Of a DNA stretch of 64,000 nucleotides, positions 37,231 through 48,817 are shown in pieces (the stretch's first letter is position 1; each line of letters starts with the position of its first letter). Made by a program: the position numbers and the translations under genes. Below the pieces are notes generated by a model, which saw only the letters and a program-made list of their open reading frames with translations, made no database searches and was not told where the DNA came from. Origin of the DNA: Corynebacterium anserum (GTDB lineage Bacteria; Actinomycetota; Actinomycetes; Mycobacteriales; Mycobacteriaceae); the NCBI RefSeq assembly GCF_014262665.1, contig NZ_CP046883.1, positions 1,054,001-1,118,000 on the forward strand. Reading direction: 5' to 3'.

Positions 37231-38382
37231 ATGAGTCCTCTCTCCTCTCCTTCCATTGCTAATCCCGACGCTATGAAGGTGCCTGCCTCCATTAGTTCTT
37301 TGTCACGCATCGGTACTTCTGTGTGGCTCGATGACCTTTCACGCGACCGCATCGTGTCGGGAAACCTGGCCGACGTCATAGAGTCCAAGGGGGTCGTAGG
37401 AGTGACGACCAACCCGGCGATTTTCGCTCACGCAATGTCTCAGGGACACGCTTATGATGCACAGCTTCAGGAACTGGCATCCAACGATGTACCTGCTGAT
37501 TCTGCGGTGTTTGCTATGGCCGCTGAAGACGTGCGCGCAGCGTGCGACGTTTTCCGTCCTATCTACGACGCCACTCATGGCCGCGACGGTCGTGTATCCC
37601 TCGAGGTTGATCCCCGTCTTGCTAATGAAAAGGATGCGACCGTTGCGCAGGCGAAAAACCTAGCCAGGACTGTTGACCGGCCGAATCTCATGATCAAAAT
37701 TCCCGCTACTGAAGAGTGCCTTCCCGCAATCTCGGAAGTACTGGGTGCCGGTATTAGTGTCAACGTGACATTGATCTTTTCCGAAGCTCGTTACCGTCAG
37801 GTCATGGAAGCGTTTATCGAAGGTATCGCTCTGGCTCGTGACAATGGACATGACCTGAGCACTATTCATTCCGTCGCTAGTTTCTTCGTCTCCCGTGTGG
37901 ACACTGAAATCGATAAACGTCTCGACGAGATCGGTACGCCGGAAGCTTTAGCGTTGAAGGGCAAAGCGGGTGTTGCTAACGCCCGTTCTGCTTACGCGGC
38001 GTTTGAAGAGATGCTGCTCAACAACGCGGATTGGCAGAAATTGGAGGAAGCTGGAGGGCGTGTACAGCGTCCTTTGTGGGCGTCGACATCCGTGAAAAAT
38101 TCCGACTATCCCGACACCCTTTACGTCACAGAATTAGCGGGCCCTCACACGGTGAACACCATGCCGGAAGCTACTCTCGATGCAGTCATTGACCACGCAG
38201 AAGTGGGTGGCGATACGTTGAGTGGCACTGAGAGTGCTGCGCATACTGTGTTCGAATCTCTGACGTCCGTGGGCATTGACTGTGCAGATGTGTGGGCGGT
38301 TCTCGAGGACGAGGGCGTACAGAAATTTGTCGACTCGTGGAACGAGCTGCTCGATACACTCAGCGCACAGCTCGACAAGTAA
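37231..38382 (+). CDS. tal: Transaldolase
   Basis: The 383-residue enzyme moves a dihydroxyacetone unit from sedoheptulose 7-phosphate to glyceraldehyde 3-phosphate. The Schiff-base lysine is in [11 protein letters not shown], and early motifs are [12 protein letters not shown] and [13 protein letters not shown]. This longer form is of the type found in actinobacteria. I choose the ATG at 37231 because the preceding part of the open frame lies just after the tkt terminator. A later ATG at 37273 is possible. No clear Shine-Dalgarno sequence is seen. Confidence 0.95.
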   Translation: MSPLSSPSIANPDAMKVPASISSLSRIGTSVWLDDLSRDRIVSGNLADVIESKGVVGVTTNPAIFAHAMSQGHAYDAQLQELASNDVPADSAVFAMAAEDVRAACDVFRPIYDATHGRDGRVSLEVDPRLANEKDATVAQAKNLARTVDRPNLMIKIPATEECLPAISEVLGAGISVNVTLIFSEARYRQVMEAFIEGIALARDNGHDLSTIHSVASFFVSRVDTEIDKRLDEIGTPEALALKGKAGVANARSAYAAFEEMLLNNADWQKLEEAGGRVQRPLWASTSVKNSDYPDTLYVTELAGPHTVNTMPEATLDAVIDHAEVGGDTLSGTESAAHTVFESLTSVGIDCADVWAVLEDEGVQKFVDSWNELLDTLSAQLDK

Positions 38383-38402
38383 GAGAGTAGCTGGGTAGGT
38401 AA

Positions 38403-38408
38403 TAAAGT
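38403..38408 (+). promoter_or_regulatory. -10 box of a leaderless promoter for zwf
   Basis: TAAAGT ends 7 nt before the ATG at 38416, placing +1 at that ATG. The nearby sequence (TAAAGTAGTGC) is the same as before the ABC transporter gene at 30626. Confidence 0.5.
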
Positions 38409-38415
38409 AGTGCGC

Positions 38416-39960
38416 ATGTTCAATGCTGATCCAGAGCAGTGGCACAACCCCCTGCGAGACGACTTCGATAAACGCCTCCCTCGTATCGCCGGCCCGTGTG
38501 GATTGGTGATTTTTGGCGTTACTGGTGACTTGGCGCGCAAGAAGTTACTCCCTGCTGTGTACGACCTCGCTAACCGCGGGCTTCTGCCTGCTGGTTTCAG
38601 TCTCGTTGGTTATGGTCGCCGGAATTGGACGAAACAGGAGTTCGAGGAGGAGGTCAAGTCAGCCGTTCAAGACCGCGCGCGTACAACCTGGCGGCAGGAA
38701 GTATGGGATCGGCTGGCTGAAGGTATCTTCTTCGTGACGGGTGATTTTGTTACAGACGTGGCTTTTGACAATTTGGCCTCTCAGATTAAAAAGATTGATG
38801 ACCTCAGAGGAACCGCAGGTAACTGGGCCTATTATTTGTCCGTCCCGCCGGAGCACTTTTCTCATGTGTGTCACCAGTTGGATCGATCAGGCCTTGCCGA
38901 TGGCTCTAAAGTAAATGGTTGGCGTCGTGTGGTCATAGAGAAGCCATTCGGTCATGATGAGGCATCGGCGCGTGAGCTGAATCACATCGTCAATAGTGTT
39001 TTCCCCGAGTCCAGCGTGTTCCGTATCGACCATTATCTGGGCAAGGAAACGGTGCAAAATATTCTCGCCCTACGCTTCGCTAACCAGCTATTCGATCCGC
39101 TGTTCAACAGCCACTATGTGGACCATGTACAGATCACCATGGCTGAGGATATTGGCCTCGGTGGACGCGCGGGCTATTACGATGGCATCGGCGCAGCCCG
39201 TGACGTGATGCAAAACCACCTATTGCAGCTCATGGCTCTGATTGCCATGGAAGAACCTGTCGCGTTCAATCCCGCCGAGTTGCAAAATGAAAAGCTCAAA
39301 GTGTTACGCGCTACCAGGCCAGTTGGTCCATTTACCAAGACGACAGCCCGCGGTCAATATACATCCGGATGGCAAGGTTCCGAAGAGGTTGTAGGGTTGC
39401 GCCAAGAAGAAGGGTTCGATCCTGAATCGACCACGGAGACCTTTGCCGCTGCAACATTCGAAATCTCTTCGCGTCGTTGGGCTAGCGTACCGTTTTATCT
39501 GCGTACGGGAAAACGGTTGGGGCGCCGTGTTACAGAAATTGCCCTGGTATTCAAGGAAGCCCCATATCTGCCTTTCGGCCCGGGATCGACCACTGCACAA
39601 GGCAATAACATGCTGGTCATCCGCGTACAACCTGATGAAGGCGTGCTCATGCGTTTTGGCTCGAAGGTACCGGGTTCTGCGATGGAAGTGCGCGATGTCA
39701 ATATGGATTTCGCCTATTCCGAGGCTTTTACAGAGGAATCTCCTGAAGCGTATGAACGCCTCATTCTCGACGCTCTGTTGGATGAGGCATCGCTATTTCC
39801 AACAAATGAAGAAGTTGAACAGTCGTGGAGGATTCTCGACCCGATTCTCGAAGACTGGTCGCTTCACGGACGACCCGACGATTATGCCGCAGGTACTTGG
39901 GGGCCCCGCGCGGCTGATGACATGCTGCGCCGCTCAGGTCGCAGTTGGCGCCGGCCATAA
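38416..39960 (+). CDS. zwf: Glucose-6-phosphate 1-dehydrogenase
   Basis: The 514-residue enzyme opens the oxidative pentose phosphate pathway and makes NADPH. NADP-binding motif GVTGDLARKKL, substrate motif RIDHYLGKE, and EKPFGHD are present. The start at ATG 38416 is supported by the -10 box; GTG 38410, two codons earlier, is the alternative. OpcA, its activator, follows 22 bp downstream, and pgl handles the product. Confidence 0.97.
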   Translation: MFNADPEQWHNPLRDDFDKRLPRIAGPCGLVIFGVTGDLARKKLLPAVYDLANRGLLPAGFSLVGYGRRNWTKQEFEEEVKSAVQDRARTTWRQEVWDRLAEGIFFVTGDFVTDVAFDNLASQIKKIDDLRGTAGNWAYYLSVPPEHFSHVCHQLDRSGLADGSKVNGWRRVVIEKPFGHDEASARELNHIVNSVFPESSVFRIDHYLGKETVQNILALRFANQLFDPLFNSHYVDHVQITMAEDIGLGGRAGYYDGIGAARDVMQNHLLQLMALIAMEEPVAFNPAELQNEKLKVLRATRPVGPFTKTTARGQYTSGWQGSEEVVGLRQEEGFDPESTTETFAAATFEISSRRWASVPFYLRTGKRLGRRVTEIALVFKEAPYLPFGPGSTTAQGNNMLVIRVQPDEGVLMRFGSKVPGSAMEVRDVNMDFAYSEAFTEESPEAYERLILDALLDEASLFPTNEEVEQSWRILDPILEDWSLHGRPDDYAAGTWGPRAADDMLRRSGRSWRRP

Positions 39961-39982
39961 GTAAACGACCACTGGATACATT

Positions 39983-41044
39983 ATGATTATCGACCTTCCG
40001 AATACGAAGACCGTTCAGATCGTGAAACGTCTCCGCGCTCTGCGCGAGGAACGAGGCGAAGTCGCCACCGGTCGTGTATTGACCTTTATTGTGGTGGTTA
40101 ATGATTCAGATAATCTGGATCGGGTAATCGCCTCCACGCACGAGGCCTCGCGTGAACACCCTGCCCGAGTGGTGGTAATGGTGAGTCATCGAGATGCTGA
40201 AGAGACACGCCTCGACGCCGAAATCCGGATCGCTGGTGACGCTGGAGCTTCTGAAATCATCGTCATGCATCTGTTTGGCACCCTCAGCTCTCATCGCGCA
40301 TCGGTCGTCACTCCGTTGCTGCTCCCAGACACACCGGTTGTGGTGTGGTGGCCCTCTGATGCGCCACGAAACCCTTCAACGGATCCGCTCGGAGCGCTCG
40401 CAACTCGTCGCATCACCGACTCTTTTCATGATCCCGATAATGACGCGCTCTACCGTCGTAGAATGACCTACACCCCCGGTGATTCAGACCTGACGTGGAG
40501 CAGGATCACCCTGTGGCGGGGACTGTTGGCGTCGACACTCGATCAACCTCCCCATGAGCCTATCCGAGCTGCAGAAGTGTACGGGCCAGCTGACGACGCC
40601 TCGCTGGATATAGCAGCGGGCTGGCTCGCAGATCGGCTGGATGTGCCAGTGACGCGGCATGCGACAGATAGCGACCGAATTCCACTCGACGATGAAGGCT
40701 ACGCGACGTTTCCCATTGAACGTGCGGTGCTGAGACGCGATATCGGCGATGTAGAGGTGTCCGTCGTTAACTCGTCTACGGTCAATGTGAGGATCGATAG
40801 CCACAGCCAGAGCATGAACTCCAACGTGACCCTTACACGCAGAGCTGTTGGAGACTGTCTTGCCGAAGAGCTGCGCCATCTCGATCCGGATCACGCTTTT
40901 GGCCATGCGCTGCGCGGTCTTGTGCGTGTGAACCGTCCGGATCGACGTGGGCGGTTTCATAGATCACTGCGCGTGAATAACGACTACTTTGATGGACTGG
41001 ACAAGCAAGATTATTCTCAACAGGTTCAGGTCTCACGACGCTAG
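39983..41044 (+). CDS. opcA: G6PDH assembly protein OpcA
   Basis: The 353-residue protein is needed for full activity of Zwf in cyanobacteria and corynebacteria, by complex formation. The N-terminal half has VLTFIVVVND, HPARVVVMVSH, and the motif TPVVVWWPSDAP; the C-terminal half ends FHRSLRVNNDYFDGLDKQDY. It has no catalytic motif that I can see. Its stop codon overlaps the -10 box of pgl. Confidence 0.93.
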   Translation: MIIDLPNTKTVQIVKRLRALREERGEVATGRVLTFIVVVNDSDNLDRVIASTHEASREHPARVVVMVSHRDAEETRLDAEIRIAGDAGASEIIVMHLFGTLSSHRASVVTPLLLPDTPVVVWWPSDAPRNPSTDPLGALATRRITDSFHDPDNDALYRRRMTYTPGDSDLTWSRITLWRGLLASTLDQPPHEPIRAAEVYGPADDASLDIAAGWLADRLDVPVTRHATDSDRIPLDDEGYATFPIERAVLRRDIGDVEVSVVNSSTVNVRIDSHSQSMNSNVTLTRRAVGDCLAEELRHLDPDHAFGHALRGLVRVNRPDRRGRFHRSLRVNNDYFDGLDKQDYSQQVQVSRR

Positions 41045-41047
41045 AAT
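41042..41047 (+). promoter_or_regulatory. -10 box of a leaderless promoter for pgl
   Basis: TAGAAT covers the opcA stop codon (TAG at 41042) and ends 7 nt before the ATG at 41055, with no Shine-Dalgarno sequence. pgl may have its own promoter inside the operon. Confidence 0.5.
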
Positions 41048-41054
41048 CGGCTGC

Positions 41055-41861
41055 ATGAGTTCACACACTGCTTCTGTGCCCGAAATCCGTGTTTTGCCCA
41101 ATAAACTGGCTGTGGCTAGCGCTGTGGCGCGCGAATTCTGGAACACGATTGCCGCTCTTCAGCGTACGGGAAACACTGTGCACGATGATGGTGTCGTGCG
41201 CGTGGTGCTGACTGGAGGCACTGTCGGTATCGAGACGTTACGGCAGATTCTCCTGCTTGATCATGCGGCTAAGACGAGTGCCGAGGACTTCCCGATCACC
41301 ACTGTGGACTGGAATAGGGTGTTGGTTTTCTTTGGTGACGAACGTTTCTTGCCTACCGGAAACCCAGATCGCAACGATACTCAAGCGTTCAATGCATTGC
41401 TTCGACATATTGATATCCCCCGCAGTAATGTTTTTCCCTTTTCCGCACCACAGCCAGGTGAAGCCTTCGATGGAGAGAACTTAGACTTGGCAGCGGAGAG
41501 TTATTGCAGAGTTCTTGGGCGTGAAGCGCCTGAGGGATTTGATATTCATTTACTCGGGATGGGGCCTGAAGGTCACGTCAATTCACTATTCCCCCAGACC
41601 CCAGAGCTGCTCTCCCCCACTGCGCTAGTGCAATCCGTACGAGGATGCCCTAAGCCGCCGGCGGAGCGAGTAACACTCACACTCGATGCTATTGCCACAG
41701 CTCGGCGAGTGTGGCTGATCGTCGCGGGCAAAGAGAAGAAAGAAGCAGCGGTCCACGCTGCCGATCGGGACAGTTCCGGAGACTGGCCTGCGGGTATGGT
41801 TCAGGGTGCAGACCACACCATACTATGGGTCGATCACGCGGCAGACCCAGGTACAGACTGA
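41055..41861 (+). CDS. pgl: 6-phosphogluconolactonase
   Basis: The 268-residue enzyme hydrolyses 6-phosphogluconolactone. The family motifs are VLTGGTVGIETL, VFFGDERFLPTGNPDRN, and GFDIHLLGMGPEGHVNSLFP. A frame opening at 40989 overlaps opcA and is rejected. It ends the pentose phosphate group and converges on secG. Confidence 0.95.
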   Translation: MSSHTASVPEIRVLPNKLAVASAVAREFWNTIAALQRTGNTVHDDGVVRVVLTGGTVGIETLRQILLLDHAAKTSAEDFPITTVDWNRVLVFFGDERFLPTGNPDRNDTQAFNALLRHIDIPRSNVFPFSAPQPGEAFDGENLDLAAESYCRVLGREAPEGFDIHLLGMGPEGHVNSLFPQTPELLSPTALVQSVRGCPKPPAERVTLTLDAIATARRVWLIVAGKEKKEAAVHAADRDSSGDWPAGMVQGADHTILWVDHAADPGTD

Positions 41862-41881
41862 GACCAACAGTCGGGGTGTTA

Positions 41882-41928
41882 CCCCTTCCCTGCGCTGTAT
41901 GCAGCGGAACGTGCAGTGCGGGAGGGGC
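41882..41928. terminator. Terminator between pgl and secG
   Basis: CCCCTTCCCTGCGCTG (from 41882) can pair with CAGTGCGGGAGGGG (to 41927) with bulges. It lies in the 102-bp gap between two convergent stops and probably works for both. Confidence 0.5.
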
Positions 41929-41963
41929 TTATGGCCTCCACGTCGCGAGGCCTCAGGGGCAAC

Positions 41964-42188
41964 TTAGAGTACGAGATTCAACGCGATGAGCGCGAAGAGC
42001 CACAGCAGTGCGGTGACGACAGTGAGGCGATCGAGGTTCTTCTCCGCCACGGTGGAACCGGAAAGATTCGACTGCATTCCACCACCAAATAGGCTGGACA
42101 GGCCGCCACCTTTACCCTTGTGAAGGAGCACGGACAGGCCCAAGATGAGGCTCAGGAGAACCAGAAGGATCTGCAGTGTAAGGATCAA
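41964..42188 (-). CDS. secG: Preprotein translocase subunit SecG
   Basis: The 74-residue protein has two membrane helices (ILTLQILLVLLSLILGL and VTALLWLFALIALNLVL). Between them is the SecG core GKGGGLSSLFGGG. It forms part of the SecYEG channel. The start must be the TTG at 42188 because the only upstream ATGs give a long unrelated leader; AGGACA just before it can serve as the ribosome binding site. Confidence 0.9.
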   Translation of the reverse strand: MILTLQILLVLLSLILGLSVLLHKGKGGGLSSLFGGGMQSNLSGSTVAEKNLDRLTVVTALLWLFALIALNLVL

Positions 42189-42369
42189 TGTCCTGCCTTT
42201 GTTCGAATTATGGTGTGAACATCTAGCAATGTCAGCGTCTGACAACGTTCTCAATCTACCTGCGTGCGTCATGGCGCGCAATCTGCCACGCTCACCCAGA
42301 CTAGTTGGCGGGAAAGCTCATCAATCATTGCTCCTCGGCCTCCAGCCCTGGTTGGAACAACCTCACCCT

Positions 42370-45219
42370 CTAGCCAGAATTACGCAAAGCCGTAGCCAAG
42401 CCATTCATCGTGAGTTGAATTCCTATGCGTACTGATTGGGAATCATCGCCCGCACGATAGCGCCTGAGCAGCTCAATCTGAGCCAAATTCAAGGGGACGA
42501 GATACGGGAAACGGTTACGCACAGAGGTCACGAGTTCTGGATTGTCTGCGAGCAAAGACTGCCGACCCGTGATCTTCATAAACATATCGATGGTCAATTG
42601 GTACTCATCGCGAATAATGCCGAAGATTCGGCGTGCATCTTCCTGGTTAGGAACCAGGGTGGAATACAGCTGTGCCAAAGACATGTCCACTTTGGACATC
42701 ACCTGAGCCATGTTCGATAAAACGGAATCCAAAAAAGGCCACCTACCGTGTAAAGCGCGTAGATATTCCAATCGACGCTGAACATCGCCCTCGACGGACT
42801 GACCTTCGCGGAGCCACTGATGGAACGCACTGCCCACGCCAAACCAACCCGGCAGCATTGCACGCGACTGCGACCAGCTCAATACCCAAGGAATTGCACG
42901 CAGGTCGCTAATGGCTGTGGTCTGTTTGCGGGAGGAAGGGCGCGAACCAATATTCAGACTACCGATCTCTTCTAGGGGCGTAGAACTGGTGAAATACTCT
43001 ATGAAACCCGGATCCTCATGCATCAACGATTCATACACTTTGCGAGACATTGCACTAATTTCACGCATAGTCTCATGCGCCCGTTCAGGTTTCTCAATAG
43101 AGTCAGGAGGTAGCAAACTTGCCTCGAGTGTCGCGGACACTAACGCCTCTAAATTCCGGCGAGCATTCGGTCTGTCACCGTATTTCGCCGAAATAATTTC
43201 CCCCTGTTCTGTAATACGCACCGATCCTTCCACAGCGCCCGCTGGTTGAGCCAAAATGGCATCGTAAGAAGGGCCGCCACCGCGGCCTACCGTACCTCCT
43301 CGGCCGTGGAATAAACGTAAGCACACCCCCGCATCCCGAGCAGCTGCCACTAGCGCGAGTTCGGCGTCATAAAGTGCCCAGTTAGCTGCGAAGTACCCAC
43401 CATCTTTATTCGAATCCGAATAGCCCAGCATGATTTCCTGCTGGTTATCGAGGTGCGCGAGATAGTTCCGATAAAAAGGAACATTCCACAACTTGCGCAT
43501 GATTGTAGCTCCCGCCTGCAGGTCGTCAATTGTCTCAAACAGTGGGATAACATCTACCGACCCGGTTGGGTGATCCTTGTCTGCCTGGAAAAGACCAACC
43601 TCTTTCAGGAGGATCATCGGTTCCAAAATATCTGACACACTCGTGGTCATTGACACGATATTGTGCGGAACTGCTTCGCGACCAAACCGTCGCACTGCGT
43701 GTGCCGCTGCATGATAGATATCCAGTTCTCGCGCTGTCTCTTCTGACCATGAAGCGTTGGGATCAACGAGCGGACGCGGGCGTGATAACTCTTCGATGAG
43801 TAATGTGACTTTGCTGTCTTCGTCGAGACCACGATAGTTCTCGGTCACGCCAGCATGAGCAAAGATCTCGGTGAGAACATTCTCATAGGACTCTGAGTTC
43901 TGTCGCAGATCTAATCCACTCATGTGAAAACCGAAACTACGAACAGCGAACTTGAGGTCGCTGAGCGTGTGATCGGCTAGCAGATCGTCGAGGCTGAGGC
44001 GCAAAGATTTGTCGACGACATCAATATCCTTCAACAGTTCCTCAGCGACCGCGTAGGGTTCATGACCTTCGTGCACGTTGCCGGCCACCACAGGATAACC
44101 AAGTGCCGTGTATGCGGTGGCCGCTACTCGACCGCGAATTCCGTGCATTGCTCGGCGATAAGGCTCATCAGCACGCGAGGGAACATCGTTGTGCCCACGC
44201 AGCGCCAAGGCTTCGAGTTCCGCAGTGACCTGGACAAAACTCGTCGAGAGACTAAGGTCATGCTCCAGATCCTGCAACAGATCGAGATAGTGCTTAAAGA
44301 CGGTCTCCGCCGCCTGAGACGTGGCCATGGCAACGGTCTGACCGGTGACATATGGATTGCCGTCGTGATCACCACCGATCCATGACCCCGGGCGGATTAC
44401 TGGAGTGGCGGGAACCTCTGATCCGTAGATGTCACGGATCGTTTCGGCCACTGTTCGGTTGAGAGCAGGAATTTCATGGAGCAGGCTTATCCCGTAGTAG
44501 CGCAGGCCGACTTTGATCTCATCCTCAATACGGGGTCGCACACTGCGAATCAGCGCGGTTTGCCATAACACCGTGATGTGCCTGCGAATAATGTGGTCAA
44601 TAGCGGCGAGTTTCTGCTCAGTCCGCGCTGTATGGGGGGCATTGAGAAGGCTGGCACGTACGCGCATTTGTGCCGTGATTTCCGATTGCACGTCAAATAC
44701 TGTTCGACGTCGGGTCTCTGTGGGATGCGCTGTGAGTACCGGGGCAACATAGGCTCTTTCCATGACGCGGGAAACCTGGTCGCTGTGAATACCTGCGTCT
44801 GCAAAACGCTTCCACGTGTGGTCAAGGGTGGACGGAGGCTCCGGCATCCCCGCATCAGCGTCATGTTCACGCAGACGTTCAGCGTGGAGATCTTCGGCCA
44901 GGTTCGCGAGTAAGGCGAAATGGGAAAAGGCGCGAATCATCGGAATGGCTTTTTCAGTGTCCAATTCGCGGAATTGCTCTGCCAACTCATCAACACTCAA
45001 CTCACCGTAGCGAAGATCAAGGGCTGTCGTACGCGCATTTTCGACAAGGTTGAAGATGTGCTCTCCTTCTTGTTCTCGAATGACATCACCCAAAATTTTG
45101 CCCAGATAGCGGATGTCGTCACGTACTGACGGCGTAATTGGCGGTTGAGGATAGTTTTCTGGGATGACGGGAATGGAGGTTCCTGGGATGGTGGTACCTC
45201 GTTGCGTGCTATTCGACAT
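42370..45219 (-). CDS. ppc: Phosphoenolpyruvate carboxylase
   Basis: The 949-residue enzyme makes oxaloacetate from PEP and bicarbonate to refill the TCA cycle. Catalytic His region is LTAHPTETRRR, the second signature is GYSDSNKDGGYFAANWALYD, and the glycine loop is LRLFHGRGGTVGRGGG. The C-terminus ATALRNSG matches the conserved end of the family (RNTG type) that takes part in the active site. Start at ATG 45219 (MSNSTQRGT) with AAGGAG about 15 nt upstream. The gene is separated from tpiA by a terminator. Confidence 0.97.
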   Translation of the reverse strand: MSNSTQRGTTIPGTSIPVIPENYPQPPITPSVRDDIRYLGKILGDVIREQEGEHIFNLVENARTTALDLRYGELSVDELAEQFRELDTEKAIPMIRAFSHFALLANLAEDLHAERLREHDADAGMPEPPSTLDHTWKRFADAGIHSDQVSRVMERAYVAPVLTAHPTETRRRTVFDVQSEITAQMRVRASLLNAPHTARTEQKLAAIDHIIRRHITVLWQTALIRSVRPRIEDEIKVGLRYYGISLLHEIPALNRTVAETIRDIYGSEVPATPVIRPGSWIGGDHDGNPYVTGQTVAMATSQAAETVFKHYLDLLQDLEHDLSLSTSFVQVTAELEALALRGHNDVPSRADEPYRRAMHGIRGRVAATAYTALGYPVVAGNVHEGHEPYAVAEELLKDIDVVDKSLRLSLDDLLADHTLSDLKFAVRSFGFHMSGLDLRQNSESYENVLTEIFAHAGVTENYRGLDEDSKVTLLIEELSRPRPLVDPNASWSEETARELDIYHAAAHAVRRFGREAVPHNIVSMTTSVSDILEPMILLKEVGLFQADKDHPTGSVDVIPLFETIDDLQAGATIMRKLWNVPFYRNYLAHLDNQQEIMLGYSDSNKDGGYFAANWALYDAELALVAAARDAGVCLRLFHGRGGTVGRGGGPSYDAILAQPAGAVEGSVRITEQGEIISAKYGDRPNARRNLEALVSATLEASLLPPDSIEKPERAHETMREISAMSRKVYESLMHEDPGFIEYFTSSTPLEEIGSLNIGSRPSSRKQTTAISDLRAIPWVLSWSQSRAMLPGWFGVGSAFHQWLREGQSVEGDVQRRLEYLRALHGRWPFLDSVLSNMAQVMSKVDMSLAQLYSTLVPNQEDARRIFGIIRDEYQLTIDMFMKITGRQSLLADNPELVTSVRNRFPYLVPLNLAQIELLRRYRAGDDSQSVRIGIQLTMNGLATALRNSG

Positions 45220-45341
45220 ATTTCGGATGCACTCTCCTTCCTGGTTGTCACACCACGTCAAGCCGTGTCGCTACTTCACTTCGTGCTTACCACTATGCCT
45301 AAGAAATGAGTCGAACAGATGAACAGCGTGTCTAGGTATGG

Positions 45342-45384
45342 AAAAACCCCAGGAACCGACTTGGAAAACGCGGGGTTCCCGGGG
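45342..45384 (-). terminator. Rho-independent terminator after tpiA
   Basis: On the minus strand CCCCGGGAACC (from 45384) pairs with GGTTCCTGGGG and is followed by TTTTT (45346-45342). It ends the gap-pgk-tpiA transcript before ppc. Confidence 0.8.
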
Positions 45385-45429
45385 CAAGGACTACGAATGA
45401 GACCGTGTGGAGTCAGTGGACAGCGCGAA

Positions 45430-46215
45430 CTACTGCACAGCCTTTGCGGCAGCGGCAACCAACCCGGCGAAATCTTTACCATCGAGGCTGGCTCCGCCGA
45501 CCAGACCACCGTCAACATCGGGTTGGCTCACAATGTCAGCTACCGAATCAGTCTTCACTGATCCTCCGTACAAAATGCGCAGAGAATCTGCGATCTCTGC
45601 ATTTGCCATGTCCTCGATAACCTCGCGGATTGCCTTGCACACCTCTTGTGCGTCTTCAGCGGAGGCGACTTTTCCGGTACCAATTGCCCAGACTGGTTCG
45701 TAGGCAATGACAGTGTTCGTGAGATCTTCTTCTGTGAGACCTTCCAATGAGGCTCGGGTTTGCTTGACGACGTACTCGACGTGGTCACCAGCCTCACGAA
45801 CCTCGAGAGGCTCACCCACGCATACGATCGGCTTCATACCCGCCGACAAGGTGGCTCGTGCTTTGGCCGCGACGATGGCGTCGGTTTCCGCATGGTATTG
45901 CCTGCGTTCCGAATGGCCAACGACAACCCACGTGCAACCTAAAGCTGCGAGCATGGAGGCAGAAACCTCGCCCGTGTATGCCCCCGACTCATGAACGGAG
46001 ACATCTTGAGCACCGTAGGTGATCAACATTTTGTCTGCGTCCACCAGAGTTTGAACGCTTCTGATGTCCGTAAAAGGTGGAATAAATGCGACGTCTACGC
46101 TGTCGTAATAGTCCTTTGGCAAGGCGAAATCGAACTTCTGAACCACGTGAATTGCTTCCTTATGGTTGAGGTTCATCTTCCAGTTGCCTGCGATCAATGG
46201 GGTACGTGCTGCCAT
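45430..46215 (-). CDS. tpiA: Triosephosphate isomerase
   Basis: The 261-residue TIM barrel interconverts dihydroxyacetone phosphate and glyceraldehyde 3-phosphate. Catalytic residues are Lys13 (GNWKMN), His101 (VVGHSERR) and Glu173 ([11 protein letters not shown]). GAGGAG lies about 8 nt before the ATG. It is the last gene of the gap-pgk-tpiA group, 57 bp after pgk. Confidence 0.98.
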   Translation of the reverse strand: MAARTPLIAGNWKMNLNHKEAIHVVQKFDFALPKDYYDSVDVAFIPPFTDIRSVQTLVDADKMLITYGAQDVSVHESGAYTGEVSASMLAALGCTWVVVGHSERRQYHAETDAIVAAKARATLSAGMKPIVCVGEPLEVREAGDHVEYVVKQTRASLEGLTEEDLTNTVIAYEPVWAIGTGKVASAEDAQEVCKAIREVIEDMANAEIADSLRILYGGSVKTDSVADIVSQPDVDGGLVGGASLDGKDFAGLVAAAAKAVQ

Positions 46216-46272
46216 GTTTTCTCCTCGACAATCACACTTGATGGTGCGTTCTACACCAGACGGTTTTGCTTC

Positions 46273-47484
46273 TTAATCATCCAGGACGGATACACCTGGG
46301 AGCTGCTTGCCCTCGAGGAATTCCAGCGATGCTCCACCACCGGTAGAAATGTGGCTGAATCCGTCTTCATCCAGACCCAGAGTGCGTACTGCGGCTGCGG
46401 AATCGCCGCCACCAACAACAGAGAAGGCACCATGAGATGTGGCGTCGATAATGGCCTGTGCGACGCCCTTCGTACCACCGGCGAAGTTCTCGAACTCGAA
46501 CACACCCATAGGCCCGTTCCAGAAGATGGTCTTTGCTCCGGCGAGAATTTCCGCGAAAGCAGTCACGGATTCGGGTCCGATGTCCAGACCCATCCAGCCA
46601 GCGGGGATGGACTTAAGATCCACAGTGCGATGCTCCGCATCCTTGGAGAATTCCGATGCCACGACAACATCCGTAGGCAGAGCGATGACATCCCCGAAGC
46701 GTTCTAAGAGATCCTTGCAGGTGTCAATCATGTCCTCCTGTAACAAAGAACCACCGACCTCATACCCCTGGGCTGCCAGGAAAGTGAAGCACATGCCGCC
46801 GCCGATGATCAGTTTGTCCACCTTTGGAGCAAGGGCCTCGATGACGCCGAGCTTATCTGAGACCTTGGAACCACCGAGAACGACAGCATATGGCTGAGCC
46901 GGGTCTTCGGAGACCTTTTTCAGCACGTCAAGCTCGGTTTCCACTAAGCCACCGGCATAGTGAGGCAGTTTCTTTGCCACATCATAAACGGAAGCCTGGG
47001 CACGGTGAACCACGCCAAAGCCATCCGAGACAAAAGCACCATTATCGGCAGTCAGAGCAGCAAGCTCCGCGGCGAATTCTTCCCGTTCAGCGTCATCTTT
47101 GGACGTCTCGCGAGGATCGAAGCGAACGTTTTCCAGCAAGAGGATGTCACCGTCGTTGAGACCATTGGAACGCTCATGCGCATCCTCTCCCGTGACATCA
47201 GCTGCCAATGGTACGTACATATCTAAACGTTCAGACAGCGCCTCTGCAACGGGAGCGAGTGAGAAGTTGGGATTTGGCTCCCCCTTGGGGCGCCCGAGGT
47301 GAGCCGCGACGATGACACGCGCGCCAGCTTCAAGAAGCGCACGAAGGGTAGGCAGAGATGCCTCGATACGACCCGGATCCGTAATGTTACCGTCGCTGAG
47401 AGGGACGTTGAGGTCAGAACGAACTAGTACATGGCGCCCCTCGACGCCTTCGTTGATCAAGTCTTGAACAGTCTTCACAGCCAT
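46273..47484 (-). CDS. pgk: Phosphoglycerate kinase
   Basis: The 403-residue enzyme makes ATP and 3-phosphoglycerate from 1,3-bisphosphoglycerate. The N-terminal [11 protein letters not shown] and the ATP-binding end ([32 protein letters not shown]) are complete. It lies between gap and tpiA in the usual corynebacterial order. Confidence 0.98.
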   Translation of the reverse strand: MAVKTVQDLINEGVEGRHVLVRSDLNVPLSDGNITDPGRIEASLPTLRALLEAGARVIVAAHLGRPKGEPNPNFSLAPVAEALSERLDMYVPLAADVTGEDAHERSNGLNDGDILLLENVRFDPRETSKDDAEREEFAAELAALTADNGAFVSDGFGVVHRAQASVYDVAKKLPHYAGGLVETELDVLKKVSEDPAQPYAVVLGGSKVSDKLGVIEALAPKVDKLIIGGGMCFTFLAAQGYEVGGSLLQEDMIDTCKDLLERFGDVIALPTDVVVASEFSKDAEHRTVDLKSIPAGWMGLDIGPESVTAFAEILAGAKTIFWNGPMGVFEFENFAGGTKGVAQAIIDATSHGAFSVVGGGDSAAAVRTLGLDEDGFSHISTGGGASLEFLEGKQLPGVSVLDD

Positions 47485-47597
47485 AGGTAATCCTCACTGC
47501 TTGGTGCGATGAGCGCGCGTCTCGTCACGGTTGTTGTATCAATTGACAACCCCAGTGTATTGAAGAGCTAGACAACATGTGGACAGACATGACGAAA

Positions 47598-47627
47598 GCC
47601 GGGTTGACCTGCACGGTCGCACCCGGC
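47598..47627 (-). terminator. Hairpin after gap
   Basis: GCCGGGT (47598-47604) and ACCCGGC (47621-47627) pair, with an inner GACC/GGTC stem; on the minus strand TTTC follows. Partial termination would make pgk and tpiA less expressed than gap. Confidence 0.6.
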
Positions 47628-47648
47628 TCGATACCTAATCAGGGGTGA

Positions 47649-48659
<1,011 letters not shown>

Positions 48660-48817
48660 TCAGTCTCCTAAGGTTGTATTCGTTGAGGAGACATCGGGAG
48701 CTCATCACGCTGTCTACGTAACGGATCTACCCAACATCTCACTGTGACACCCTCGAGACTACCTAGGAGTAGATATGTGTGCAGAGCTTTCACACCCACA
48801 TGGCGTTAGTTTATGAG

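Noticed and set aside
45991-46707. Open frame of 238 codons on the plus strand across tpiA and pgk
   Set aside because: It crosses two certain genes on the other strand and shows no motifs.
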